43,103 bases of DNA from a virus, in IMG/VR virus record IMGVR_UViG_3300032307_000885, positions 1-43,103 of that record. One strand, written 5' to 3'. Positions 1-8,275 of this stretch are shown in pieces (the stretch's first letter is position 1; each line of letters starts with the position of its first letter). A model generated the notes under the pieces. It did not search any database. It was not told the DNA's origin and worked only from the letters and a program-made list of their open reading frames with translations. The position numbers and the translations under genes are program-made.

Positions 1-222
1 ACTTTATCTGAAATTCAAAAACAGAAGGCAATTAAGGTGGTTGAAGATATGTTGGCAAAAAAGAAAGATTCTAATTCTGCTGACGTTGGAAAAAAGGATA
101 CCCCAAAAGATTTAGATAATTTATCTCCAGTATTGAAAAAAAATCTTCAGTCTTTATTGAAACAAGCTGAGAAACACGGATTTTCTAAAAAAGATTTAAT
201 TAAAATAATTCAAGGTGAATAA
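1..222 (+). CDS. Hypothetical protein, 5' end outside window
   Basis: The frame is open from base 1, so the gene most likely begins upstream of the window. The first usable start inside it is a GTG at 37, which is probably not the true start. The visible part is rich in Lys, Asp and Ser with a charged linker (about residues 18-40 of the visible frame), followed by a helical C-terminus ending FSKKDLIKIIQGE. No domain is recognised. The stop overlaps the GTG start of the next gene by 8 bases, which suggests translational coupling within a plus-strand operon. Confidence 0.6.
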   Translation, partial: TLSEIQKQKAIKVVEDMLAKKKDSNSADVGKKDTPKDLDNLSPVLKKNLQSLLKQAEKHGFSKKDLIKIIQGE

Positions 223-691
223 CGATTTATATAATTCGGCAAAAGGCGAAATTGAATTTCCATCAACCATGAGGGACCATATGAAAAAATGTTTCCACAT
301 GGTTAAAGGTGCCGATGAGAATACAGAAGGATTTAACCGTAACAAAGAATTACAGGATAAAAATTTTATAGAGTACAAACAATTAAAAAGAATAAAAAAC
401 TTTTTTGACAATTTTATAGGTAATCATAAGGAACCTTCATTCATTTTGAATGGTGGTGTTGAAATGAAAAATTGGGTTAATAATGAGTTACGGAAAATGA
501 GGGATTATACCAAAATGACCAAAACAAATAAAATGGATGCAGGAATGCAGAATCAATTTATTAAACCTCATGAGAAAAAAGATTTTACCAATGTTAGACC
601 ATCACAACAACACGCAAACACCTTTAACAAATATGATGCGGCGGTAACCGAAAGTCTTAAAAGAATAAACGAAATAATGAAACAATTATAA
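215..691 (+). CDS. Hypothetical phage protein (158 aa)
   Basis: Soluble, Lys/Asn-rich protein of 158 residues with no signal peptide or membrane segment. The GTG at 215 overlaps the upstream gene by 8 bases. An internal ATG near 270 (MRDHMKK) is an alternative start, because no Shine-Dalgarno sequence helps to decide. The N-terminal half looks helical, with a Cys at about residue 24, and the C-terminus is a short helix (residues 140-158). The gene lies 2 bases before the next, in a run of five small genes that could belong to a virion-assembly operon. I do not recognise the family. Confidence 0.65.
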   Translation: MNNDLYNSAKGEIEFPSTMRDHMKKCFHMVKGADENTEGFNRNKELQDKNFIEYKQLKRIKNFFDNFIGNHKEPSFILNGGVEMKNWVNNELRKMRDYTKMTKTNKMDAGMQNQFIKPHEKKDFTNVRPSQQHANTFNKYDAAVTESLKRINEIMKQL

Positions 692-693
692 TT

Positions 694-987
694 ATGGCAA
701 ACGAACTTGCAATCGATTTATCACAAGATATCCCAAATGCTTTAACTGCAATTGGTGATGTTGAAAGAGCGAAACTAATACCTAAAAATGATTTTAACGC
801 AGTTGGTAACGAATACTCTGTGGTTAACAGAGATGCAGTTGCGGATGGTGATTCTATGGGTAGAGGTACAGGAGCATTTTTGGACGTTTATAATGTCAAC
901 GCGGGAACTATTACTGACGTTGTTGAACGAAAAAATGAAATAAAAATTAACAAATTTAATTCATCAAAAACTTACCCTAACTTTTAA
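694..987 (+). CDS. Hypothetical small phage protein (97 aa)
   Basis: A 97-residue protein with no membrane segment. It has a Gly/Asp/Val-rich middle (residues 35-75, including GDSMGRGTGAF) that looks like beta structure with loops, and a basic C-terminus. The ATG at 694 follows the previous stop by 2 bases, and its own stop shares one base with the next ATG (TAATG), so expression is probably coupled. A small virion component is possible from the context, but nothing in the sequence proves it. Confidence 0.6.
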   Translation: MANELAIDLSQDIPNALTAIGDVERAKLIPKNDFNAVGNEYSVVNRDAVADGDSMGRGTGAFLDVYNVNAGTITDVVERKNEIKINKFNSSKTYPNF

Positions 988-1367
988 TGAAATTACAAGA
1001 GACACTTAAAGGTTTAATTTGTGAAATCGCTTCTGTTGATAGTGTAGTTAATGCTATTAAAAACAAACAGAAAGTGGTTATCTATTATGATGGTGATGAA
1101 CCAGGTGGTAGAGGACTCAGAGAAATTGAACCTGTGTGTTTAGGCACAAGTAAAGCGGGTAACAAAGTGTTACGAGCGTGGGATGAAGAAGGTTCATCTC
1201 ACACAGCCTACAAAGGAGAACAACCTCTACCTGGATGGAGACTTTTTAGATTAGATAAAATTCTATCCCTGAAGCCGACTGGAGAAAATTTCACAGAAAT
1301 GAGACCAAATTTCAATCCAAATGGTGACAAAAGTATGACTTCGATTATTATTATAGCAAAATTCTAA
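987..1367 (+). CDS. WYL-domain-like protein (126 aa)
   Basis: Residues about 17-95 resemble a WYL domain, the SH3-like beta barrel usually found in bacterial and phage ligand-sensing regulators. Visible features are a strand-forming VVIYYDGD, then LREIEPVCLG, NKVLRAWD and the terminal WRLFRLDKILSLKP, which matches the family pattern of R/EP..L....Y.A....R.FRLdrI. There is no helix-turn-helix, so this would be a stand-alone WYL-type module rather than a classic repressor. It sits in an operon of small unknown genes with one-base coupling on the left. The domain call is moderate and the role is unknown. Confidence 0.55.
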   Translation: MKLQETLKGLICEIASVDSVVNAIKNKQKVVIYYDGDEPGGRGLREIEPVCLGTSKAGNKVLRAWDEEGSSHTAYKGEQPLPGWRLFRLDKILSLKPTGENFTEMRPNFNPNGDKSMTSIIIIAKF

Positions 1368-1369
1368 TT

Positions 1370-1993
1370 ATGGACCAATTAATGCAAAAACTTATGATAT
1401 CTAAAGCCATTATGGATAAGACTGATGGTATCAAAAGAACTGATAGTAGAGAAATGAATTCCCCATCAAACATGGTGGAAACATTCAATATGCCACAAGC
1501 AAAATATAATATACCTCAAGAATTCTTACAGGAACAACCGTCAATGCAACAAATGAGTCAACCTTATTTGTCATCACTTCCTGTAGAAAATACAAAACCT
1601 GTTGGAGTTCCTACCATAGATGCGATTAAGAACTCAAGGCTTCCTGATGAGATTAAAAAACTTATGATGGAACATCCAATCTCTCAACCACAACAGGCAA
1701 ACCCAACTTTGTCAAACGACTTGGTAGAAAGAGCTGCAAGATTAATGAAAGAAAATCCAGGTGGATATGTTCCTGAATCCGCAAAACCAAAACAACAAGT
1801 GCAGACATCTCAACCAACAGGGAATATCGACTACAAAGTTTTACAAAAAATGATTAATGAAGCGGTTAATAATGCACTAAAAGATAATGGATTGTTAATG
1901 GAATCATCAGAAAAAACCAATGAACTTTTTAGTTTCAAAGTAGGTAAACACATATTTGAGGGTAAGGTGACCAAAATTAAAAAGTTATCCTAA
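1370..1993 (+). CDS. Hypothetical protein with Pro/Gln-rich linker (207 aa)
   Basis: The N-terminal helix (residues 1-20) is followed by a long low-complexity region rich in Pro, Gln, Met and Ser (about 25-165). A short conserved-looking C-terminal module follows (about 160-207) that ends FSFKVGKHIFEGKVTKIKKLS. The layout suggests a flexible tether carrying a small beta-rich end domain, as in some virion assembly proteins. It is the last gene before a 53-base gap holding a promoter candidate, so it probably closes the first operon. Function unknown. Confidence 0.6.
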   Translation: MDQLMQKLMISKAIMDKTDGIKRTDSREMNSPSNMVETFNMPQAKYNIPQEFLQEQPSMQQMSQPYLSSLPVENTKPVGVPTIDAIKNSRLPDEIKKLMMEHPISQPQQANPTLSNDLVERAARLMKENPGGYVPESAKPKQQVQTSQPTGNIDYKVLQKMINEAVNNALKDNGLLMESSEKTNELFSFKVGKHIFEGKVTKIKKLS

Positions 1994-2006
1994 CCACTTT
2001 TCTTAT

Positions 2007-2029
2007 TTGACATAAAAACTTATACTTTG
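2007..2029 (+). promoter_or_regulatory. Candidate promoter upstream of glycan operon
   Basis: In the 53-base gap before the large sugar operon there is TTGACA (2007-2012), then TATACTTTG (2021-2029). The same TTG(A/T)CA plus TA-rich TTTG layout occurs before the plus-strand genes at 27926 and 35780. The right-hand box resembles the Bacteroidota -7 element (TAnnTTTG), but the spacing is shorter than the usual host promoter, so a phage-specific promoter is equally possible. Confidence 0.4.
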
Positions 2030-2036
2030 GAGTATA
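2021..2036. repeat. Short perfect inverted repeat at promoter
   Basis: TATACT (2021-2026) and AGTATA (2031-2036) are perfect inverted copies around a TTGG loop. The repeat overlaps the right half of the promoter candidate and ends 10 bases before the first ATG of the glycan operon. It could be an operator or a small leader hairpin, but its length alone could be chance in AT-rich DNA. Confidence 0.3.
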
Positions 2037-2046
2037 TTCTAAATTT

Positions 2047-3267
2047 ATGTCAAAAATCAAAGTTTTAGTTGTTCCTTCTGACCGTTCAGGTGTTGGTAAA
2101 TTCCGTTCGGTCGATCCACACATTTTTCTTCAAAATCAATATCCAGATGAGTTTCACGTAGACATTGTCTATGAACCTCCATACGAGGATGTAAATTTTT
2201 GGACACAATATCAAATAGTGGCATATCACAGAAGTATTGGTCAAGATTTTGAAAAGGCAAATAGATTAATCCAAATGTTAAACTCTTTGGGAGTTGTTAC
2301 CGTTTGTGATATTGATGACTATTGGATGCCAGGTAAAGAGCACCCAATTCACGATATCATTCGAGTTAATAAAATTAACGAAAAGATTGTTGCTAATCTT
2401 AAGGTATCTAAATTTGTAACAACCACTACTGAAATATTCGCGGACGAAATTCGGAAATACAATAAAAACGTTATTGTATTTCCGAATGCTATCAATCCAA
2501 ACGAGTCTCAATTCAAAGAAAAAACTGAAGAATCGGACAAAGTTAGAATTGGGTGGTTAGGTGGTTCATCTCACTTACATGATATTCAATTATTAGATTC
2601 AGGGTTTTCCAAACTATTACATCTCAAAGACAAAGTACAATATGTATTATGTGGTTTTGATACAAGAGGAACTGTGACTGAAATCAATGCACAAACAGGA
2701 GAACAAACTAAAAGAAATATTCTACCTGCGGAAACTGTATGGGCACAATACGAAAAAATATTTACCCAAAATTATAAAATAGTTTCAGAAGGGTATAAAA
2801 ATCATCTTCTAAAATATAATCAAGAAGAATATCTTGGTGATAATGGAGAATCGTATCTTCGTGTTTGGACAAAACCAGTCACAGGTTATGCCAAAAACTA
2901 TTCTAAATTTGATGTTTCCTTGGCACCTATCAAAAACACAATGTTTAATAGAATGAAATCACAACTCAAAATAATTGAGGCAGGTTTCTATAAAAAAGCG
3001 ATTATTGCATCCAATATCGGCCCTTATACTATTGATTTGAAACATTGTTTGGATAATGGTAATTTTGTGGATGGAAATGCGATTTTAGTTAATGAGGCTA
3101 GAAACCATGCGGATTGGGCAAAGTTCATTGAAAAACTTGTTAAAAATCCAAATCTTATTAAAGATATGGGAGAAAGATTATATGAGACAGTTAAAGACAA
3201 GTATGATTTGAATAATGTAACTAACGATAGAAAACAATTTTACATAGATATCGCAAATAACTCATGA
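2047..3267 (+). CDS. GT-B glycosyltransferase (GT4-like)
   Basis: A 406-residue cytoplasmic protein with GT-B layout. The N-terminal Rossmann-like half begins KIKVLVVPSDRSGVGKFR. The C-terminal nucleotide-sugar half begins near VRIGWLGGSSHLHD (about residue 168) and contains QLKIIEAGFYKKAIIASNIGPY (about 304-325), the usual GT4 donor-site helix with Glu followed by a small-residue strand. The segment VVTVCDIDDYW near residue 80 is typical of phage and bacterial family 1/4 enzymes. It is the first gene of the glycan operon and its stop overlaps the next start by 4 bases (ATGA). Sugar donor and acceptor cannot be read from the sequence. Confidence 0.8.
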   Translation: MSKIKVLVVPSDRSGVGKFRSVDPHIFLQNQYPDEFHVDIVYEPPYEDVNFWTQYQIVAYHRSIGQDFEKANRLIQMLNSLGVVTVCDIDDYWMPGKEHPIHDIIRVNKINEKIVANLKVSKFVTTTTEIFADEIRKYNKNVIVFPNAINPNESQFKEKTEESDKVRIGWLGGSSHLHDIQLLDSGFSKLLHLKDKVQYVLCGFDTRGTVTEINAQTGEQTKRNILPAETVWAQYEKIFTQNYKIVSEGYKNHLLKYNQEEYLGDNGESYLRVWTKPVTGYAKNYSKFDVSLAPIKNTMFNRMKSQLKIIEAGFYKKAIIASNIGPYTIDLKHCLDNGNFVDGNAILVNEARNHADWAKFIEKLVKNPNLIKDMGERLYETVKDKYDLNNVTNDRKQFYIDIANNS

Positions 3268-3965
3268 TAAACATTCCCATTACCAAACTTTTATTTTTAG
3301 ACATAGAAACCGTTGGAGTTCATCCTGATTTTGAAACATTAGAATCTGTTAATCCTGAGTTGTCTTTTCAATTCAAAAATTATTTTGATTGGTTTCAAAA
3401 AAGATTTCCAGAAGATGCAGATAAAGGTCATTCTCAAATGTTTGTCAATCGTTCGGCATTAGTACCTGAATTTGCCAAAATCGCATGTGTAAGTGTTGCG
3501 TTTGTTCTTGAAAGTGGTGAAGTCAAAGTACAATCATTTAGTAACGAAAATGAGAAAGATTTGTTACAAGATGTACAGAAACTTTTACGTAGAGTTGGAG
3601 AGTTAGGATTTTTCCTATGTGGGCATAATGTCAAAGGATTTGACATTCCAATGCTTGCAAAAAGAATGATTATGAATGGTCTTCTACCTCCAAAAATATT
3701 GCCAGGCCATGACACAAAGCCGTGGGAAATTAAAGCATTGGACACAAAAGAACTTTGGCAATACGGAGGTTATGGGTCTATCGCATCTCTTGAATTGATG
3801 TGTGTTTGTATGGGTGTAGAATCTTCCAAAAATATGGAAGTTACAGGAAATAAAGTTCACGAAGCTTATTGGACAAATAAAGACATCAAAGGTATTGTTG
3901 AATACTGTGAAAAAGATGTATTGGTATTGATTGATGTCATAAAAAAAATTACAACATTAGTATGA
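3264..3965 (+). CDS. DnaQ/PolB-like 3'-5' exonuclease
   Basis: Predicted RNase H-fold DEDDy exonuclease of 233 residues. Exo I is LFLDIET (Asp13, Glu15), Exo II is GHNVKGFDIPM (Asn122, Asp127), and Exo III is YCEKD (Tyr214, Asp218). This pattern matches stand-alone exonucleases related to the proofreading domain of family B DNA polymerases. It could act in proofreading, repair or host DNA breakdown. It is odd to find it in second position in a sugar operon, with ATGA overlaps on both sides that couple it to a glycosyltransferase and to a GDP-fucose synthase. Confidence 0.85.
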   Translation: MINIPITKLLFLDIETVGVHPDFETLESVNPELSFQFKNYFDWFQKRFPEDADKGHSQMFVNRSALVPEFAKIACVSVAFVLESGEVKVQSFSNENEKDLLQDVQKLLRRVGELGFFLCGHNVKGFDIPMLAKRMIMNGLLPPKILPGHDTKPWEIKALDTKELWQYGGYGSIASLELMCVCMGVESSKNMEVTGNKVHEAYWTNKDIKGIVEYCEKDVLVLIDVIKKITTLV

Positions 3966-4885
3966 AAGTTTTAGTTACTGGGTCTAATGGATTAGTCGGG
4001 TCACCATTCAAAGAATTATTAGGTGAAGGTCACATATATCATACTAGACAAGATGTTGATTTGACCGATGAAAAATTAACTAAAGAATATATTACCTATC
4101 ATGTTAAAAATTCGGGAGTAGATACAATCATAAATTGTGCGGCAAAAGTTGGAGGAGTTCAAGCCAACATTATGGACAATGAAAATTTTTTTTTACAAAA
4201 TTATATAATAAATAATAATGTTATAAATTCGGCATTCGAAAATAACATTAAAAATTTTGTAAATTTATCCTCCACTTGTATATTTCCTGATTCAGATGTA
4301 ACATACCCTCTGACTCCAAACCAAATGGATTTAGGGGCTCCTCACCCATCAAATAGAGGATACGCATATTCTAAGAGGATTTCAGGTTATCAGACAAAAA
4401 TATTCAGACAATTAACAGGAAATAATTGGTTTACTGTTGTTCCTGCCAATGTTTACGGACCCCACGATAATTTTCATCCTGATTATAGTCATATAATTCC
4501 AGGAATTATTCAACGAGCATACAATTGTAAACACAAAAATGAAGAGTTCATTGTTTGGGGAGATGGGTCACCTTTAAGACAATTTATTCATTCTGAAGAC
4601 CTTGCAAAAAATATTTTATGGGCAATCGATAATTGGAATAATGAAACTCCATTTATGGCAGTCAACGAACTCGAATATTCGGTTATGGACATTGTTAATA
4701 TCGTTACAAAAAAATTTGAGATTGACACAGATAAAATAATTTTTGACGAAACAAAACCAAGAGGACAATTCAAAAAAACTGCAACATCAGATGTTCCTAA
4801 AGATTATGAGTACATCAACATTGAACAAGGTATTAACGAAACCATTGATTGGTTTATCAACAATTATAACACAGCAAGAAAATGA
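3962..4885 (+). CDS. fcl: GDP-L-fucose synthase
   Basis: Short-chain dehydrogenase/reductase fold enzyme that would convert GDP-4-keto-6-deoxymannose to GDP-L-fucose with NADPH. Seen: Rossmann GxxGxxG (Gly7, Gly10, Gly13); SSTCIFP with Ser103/Ser104 and the catalytic-type Cys106; YAYSK with Tyr134 and Lys138; VYGPHDNFHPDYSHIIP with the acid/base His177; and VWGDGSPLRQFIHSEDLA. At 307 residues the length is normal for the family. Its partner Gmd is encoded at 11951-12934, so both steps from GDP-mannose are in the same operon. ATGA overlaps on both sides. Confidence 0.92.
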   Translation: MKVLVTGSNGLVGSPFKELLGEGHIYHTRQDVDLTDEKLTKEYITYHVKNSGVDTIINCAAKVGGVQANIMDNENFFLQNYIINNNVINSAFENNIKNFVNLSSTCIFPDSDVTYPLTPNQMDLGAPHPSNRGYAYSKRISGYQTKIFRQLTGNNWFTVVPANVYGPHDNFHPDYSHIIPGIIQRAYNCKHKNEEFIVWGDGSPLRQFIHSEDLAKNILWAIDNWNNETPFMAVNELEYSVMDIVNIVTKKFEIDTDKIIFDETKPRGQFKKTATSDVPKDYEYINIEQGINETIDWFINNYNTARK

Positions 4886-5496
4886 CAAACGGAAATTCAA
4901 ATGATGCCGATATTTGGAAACAAATACAAGAAACATTTAACCAAATCAAACAAGACGCAGGGATTGAACCTGAAGAAGACTACATGAAAGAACTGGAAAG
5001 TATTTTGGGGATGTCTGTTGATGAAATGAATGAAACCCACATGATAATGATGAAAACAAAATCATTAGGTGTTGAATTAGTTCATGAAGATGCGAAAGTT
5101 CCCTCATATGCATATCCATCAGATTCAGGTTTTGATTTACGTTCAACTGTAGAAATAAACATACCTCCATTCGGTCGAGCACTAATTCCGACAGGTATTA
5201 AACTATCAATTCCTGAAGAGTATGAAATTCAAATCAGACCTAAAAGTGGATTGGCGTTGAATCAAGGACTTACTGTGTTGAATACACCAGGTACGGTTGA
5301 TTCAGGTTATGTAGGTGAAATTAAGGTTATTGTATTCAATACAAACAACGCAACCGTTACTGTATCCAAAGGAATGAAAATTGCTCAAGCAGTTTTATGT
5401 CCAGTAATGTGTGGAAAATATGTTTCAATAGAACTAATGGATAATGTTGGTGATAAAGATAGAATGGATAATGGATTTGGGAGTACTGGATTATGA
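4882..5496 (+). CDS. dut: dUTPase with N-terminal extension
   Basis: Trimeric-type dUTP pyrophosphatase (dUTP to dUMP and PPi), which keeps uracil out of DNA and supplies dTMP synthesis. All five motifs are visible: DSGFDLRS (81-88), RPKSGLAL (119-126), GTVDSGYVGEI (137-147, Asp140), the KIAQAV region (166-171) and GFGSTG (198-203). About 55 extra residues precede the catalytic domain. They are acidic and helical, with no recognised function, and 204 residues is longer than the usual 140-160. The ATGA overlap with the fucose synthase and with the next glycosyltransferase places this nucleotide enzyme inside the glycan operon. Confidence 0.93.
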   Translation: MTNGNSNDADIWKQIQETFNQIKQDAGIEPEEDYMKELESILGMSVDEMNETHMIMMKTKSLGVELVHEDAKVPSYAYPSDSGFDLRSTVEINIPPFGRALIPTGIKLSIPEEYEIQIRPKSGLALNQGLTVLNTPGTVDSGYVGEIKVIVFNTNNATVTVSKGMKIAQAVLCPVMCGKYVSIELMDNVGDKDRMDNGFGSTGL

Positions 5497-7118
5497 TAAC
5501 TGTAGGATATTCAACAAGAGAAAGTAAACCTGAGTTTATCGAGTATCTTAAAAAAAGTTCAGGATTCAAAAAACTTGAAGTTATTGAAAAAGTTAATAAC
5601 GGTAAAAAATCCCTTGCCCAAGTTTATAACGAAATCTTATCTGAAGCGAAAACAGATATAGTCCTTCTTTGCCATGACGACATTTATTTTGATACTCCTG
5701 CATGGTATGGCAAACTCCTTAAACATTTCGAAAAAACTGATTTTGGTATTATCGGAATGGCGGGTACTACTTTAATGCCATCAGGTGGAATGTGGTGGGA
5801 AAATAGGAAAAGAATGGTCGGTATTGTTAATCATGAAAAGGATGGAAAAAAATGGGAATCGAAGTATGCTGATGCGGTAGGTAATACGGTTCATGAAACG
5901 GTTGTTGTAGATGGTTTATTTATTGCCGTACATAAAAAAAGAATTAAGAGACCATTCAATGAAGAGTTTAATGGGTTTCACTTCTATGACATTCCATTCT
6001 GTTTTGAAAATCATTTGGAAGGTGTAAAAGTTGGTGTTATTACTAATATTAGAATGACTCACAAGTCAATTGGAGAAACTAATGAACAATGGGAAGAAAA
6101 CCGTAAAATCTTTGCGGAAAAGTACAAATCTCATCTACCACTTAAATTACCTATTGATTCAAACAAAAGACTTAAAGTTTTAATTAGTTGTTTGTTCTTT
6201 AGAACATTCACAGGTTCAGAATTATATGTTTATGAGTTGGCTAAAAACTTAATGAAACAAAATTGCGATGTGACAGTAGTATCGCAAATTGGAGGTCCAC
6301 TGACTGACTTGGCAAAAAAACAAGGTATCAAATGTGTTCCATTCGAGCAAGCTCCAGGTTTCAAATTGGGTGACGGTAAATGGGGAGTTCAAACCGAGAA
6401 TGGAATACAAACATCCCAGCCAAATGTTATGTATCGTATAGGTCAAGTTAATTTTGATATTATTCATATGCAACATAAACCTGTTGCAGAAAGAATGGTT
6501 CAGTTTTATCCTGAGATAGATAAGATATATTCAATACACTCTGAAGTGATAGAATTAGAAGACCCAATCAAACATGAATCGATTAAGAAATACATCGCTA
6601 TCAGACCTGAAATAAAAGAACATATTGTTGATAAGTTTGAAATCGACGAAAATATGGTTGAAGTAATATATAATCCTGTAGATAATGAAAAATTCAAATC
6701 CAAATCAGTAAAGGAAGAGGACTATGTGTTATTTGTTGGAACAATAGATTATCTACGCAAAGAAACAATTATGGATTTGATTGACTATACTGCGGATAAT
6801 GGTAAAGAACTTTGGTTAGTCGGTGAAGACAAGTCAAACTATCTTCCACAAATCTTAATCAATTCTCACGTTAAACATTTCCCTCCAACATGGAATGTTG
6901 ATCCATATGTTCAAAAATGTTCTGAAACTGCGGGTATTCAATTAGGTCGTACAACTATAGAAGGATGGATGTGTGGAAAACCAAGTTGGATTTACAAAGT
7001 TGATTCCGGAGGATTTATTCTTTCCAAAGAAAAATTCAATCCTCCATCAGATATAGAAAAATATTATTCGGTAAATGTTGTAACGCAAATAAAAGAAGAA
7101 TATAAAAAAGTATTATAA
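5493..7118 (+). CDS. Two-domain glycosyltransferase (GT-A plus GT-B)
   Basis: A 541-residue fusion. Residues about 1-205 look like a GT2/StrF-type GT-A domain: VGYSTRE at the start, DIVLLCHDDIYFDTPAWY around the metal-site HDD (61-63), and FYDIPFCFENHLEG near 163-176. Residues about 225-541 are a GT-B domain of the GT4 type: LKVLISCLFF, TGSELYVYELAKNL, DIIHMQHKPV, then DYVLFVGTIDYLRKE and GRTTIEGWMCGKPSWIYKVD at the donor site. Two catalytic halves in one chain suggest two consecutive sugar additions. It shares ATGA with dUTPase and one base with the next gene. Confidence 0.82.
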   Translation: MITVGYSTRESKPEFIEYLKKSSGFKKLEVIEKVNNGKKSLAQVYNEILSEAKTDIVLLCHDDIYFDTPAWYGKLLKHFEKTDFGIIGMAGTTLMPSGGMWWENRKRMVGIVNHEKDGKKWESKYADAVGNTVHETVVVDGLFIAVHKKRIKRPFNEEFNGFHFYDIPFCFENHLEGVKVGVITNIRMTHKSIGETNEQWEENRKIFAEKYKSHLPLKLPIDSNKRLKVLISCLFFRTFTGSELYVYELAKNLMKQNCDVTVVSQIGGPLTDLAKKQGIKCVPFEQAPGFKLGDGKWGVQTENGIQTSQPNVMYRIGQVNFDIIHMQHKPVAERMVQFYPEIDKIYSIHSEVIELEDPIKHESIKKYIAIRPEIKEHIVDKFEIDENMVEVIYNPVDNEKFKSKSVKEEDYVLFVGTIDYLRKETIMDLIDYTADNGKELWLVGEDKSNYLPQILINSHVKHFPPTWNVDPYVQKCSETAGIQLGRTTIEGWMCGKPSWIYKVDSGGFILSKEKFNPPSDIEKYYSVNVVTQIKEEYKKVL

Positions 7119-8275
7119 TGAAAATAGGTATCATAGGTGCCGGAAGATTAGGTTTAGCATTTGCTCTTTTATGTAAAAAGGCCGGATATGATGTAATTGT
7201 TTCAGATAAACGTGAAGACTATGTTTATAATTTGAATCAGAATATTTGTATAACAAATGAACCATTGATTCAAAAAATGTTGTTTGAACTTAATAGTTTT
7301 AGTGCGACTACAAACAATGTTGAAATTATTGAACACTCCGATATTATATTCGCCTTTGTTTCAACTCCTTCCACTACTGAAGGAAATTATGATACTTCCG
7401 CAATCTTCGAAGTTGCAAATGATTTTTTTGAAGCATCCAAATTAGATATTTCAATCTTCAATAAAAAATTTGTTATTGGTAGTACAACAAATCCTGGTGA
7501 TGTTGAACAAATTCAAAATAAACTTTCTATGTTTAGCATTCAAGTATCTTATAACCCACAGACTGTTGAGGATGGGGAAATGATTAAGGGAATTCAAGAA
7601 TCAGATATAATTTTGATTGGGACCGAATATCAAGAGTTAGGAAATGAATTAGTTCAAATTTATAGTCAAATTCAAACAACTCCTGTTAATGCTCATATTA
7701 TGTCTTCAAAGGCTGTTGAGATTACTAAACTCGGTATTAATAGTTTTATTACAAATAAAATTACTTTTGCAAATATGATGGGGAATATCTTAACAAAGTC
7801 AAATTTAATAAATGAAGTTGATTCTGTTTTGAATGCAATCGGAGGAGATAGTCGAATTGGAAAAAAACATATGAAATATGGGTTTGGATTCGGGGGGGAA
7901 TATCTTCCAAAAGATAATCGAACTTTAAGTCATTATATTAATGAACTTGAGTTGAAACAAAATATCCCTTTAACAACTGACGAGTTTAATAATGAACATT
8001 CCGATTTTCTCAAAAACTTTTTTATTCAAAAAAATCCTGACAAAAGTATTCCATTTGTTATAAATTATTTAACATATAAAAAAGAAACGGATATTTTGGA
8101 AGAGTCACAACAATTAAAATTGTGTTTGGCTTTACTCGAGGAGGGATATTACTTAAATGTAATTGAGTCAGATTCTACCATAAAACAATTATTGTATTTA
8201 GGTGAACAATTTGATGGAAAATTAAAATTTTATAAACAAGGGACTTTTCCTGAAGGATATGTAATAAACTTATGA
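7118..8275 (+). CDS. UDP-glucose/GDP-mannose dehydrogenase family, catalytic Cys missing
   Basis: A 385-residue member of the nucleotide-sugar 6-dehydrogenase family. The N-terminal Rossmann motif GAGRLG (Gly7, Gly9, Gly12), SDIIFAFVSTPST, VIGSTTNPGD, YNPQTVEDG and KAVEITKLGINSFITNKI are all present. The signature that normally reads GFGGxCxPKD here reads GFGGEYLPKD. Tyr262 stands where the thiohemiacetal-forming Cys should be (Cys260 in streptococcal UDP-glucose dehydrogenase). Oxidation to a uronic acid is therefore doubtful; a two-electron reaction or a binding role is possible. The C-terminal domain is less typical. ATGA overlap with the next gene. Confidence 0.8.
   Translation: MKIGIIGAGRLGLAFALLCKKAGYDVIVSDKREDYVYNLNQNICITNEPLIQKMLFELNSFSATTNNVEIIEHSDIIFAFVSTPSTTEGNYDTSAIFEVANDFFEASKLDISIFNKKFVIGSTTNPGDVEQIQNKLSMFSIQVSYNPQTVEDGEMIKGIQESDIILIGTEYQELGNELVQIYSQIQTTPVNAHIMSSKAVEITKLGINSFITNKITFANMMGNILTKSNLINEVDSVLNAIGGDSRIGKKHMKYGFGFGGEYLPKDNRTLSHYINELELKQNIPLTTDEFNNEHSDFLKNFFIQKNPDKSIPFVINYLTYKKETDILEESQQLKLCLALLEEGYYLNVIESDSTIKQLLYLGEQFDGKLKFYKQGTFPEGYVINL

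Noticed and set aside
7892-7898. Run of seven G as a possible frameshift in the dehydrogenase gene
   Set aside because: The frame continues correctly into the conserved PKD and the C-terminal domain, so a single indel is excluded; only a compensated pair remains possible.
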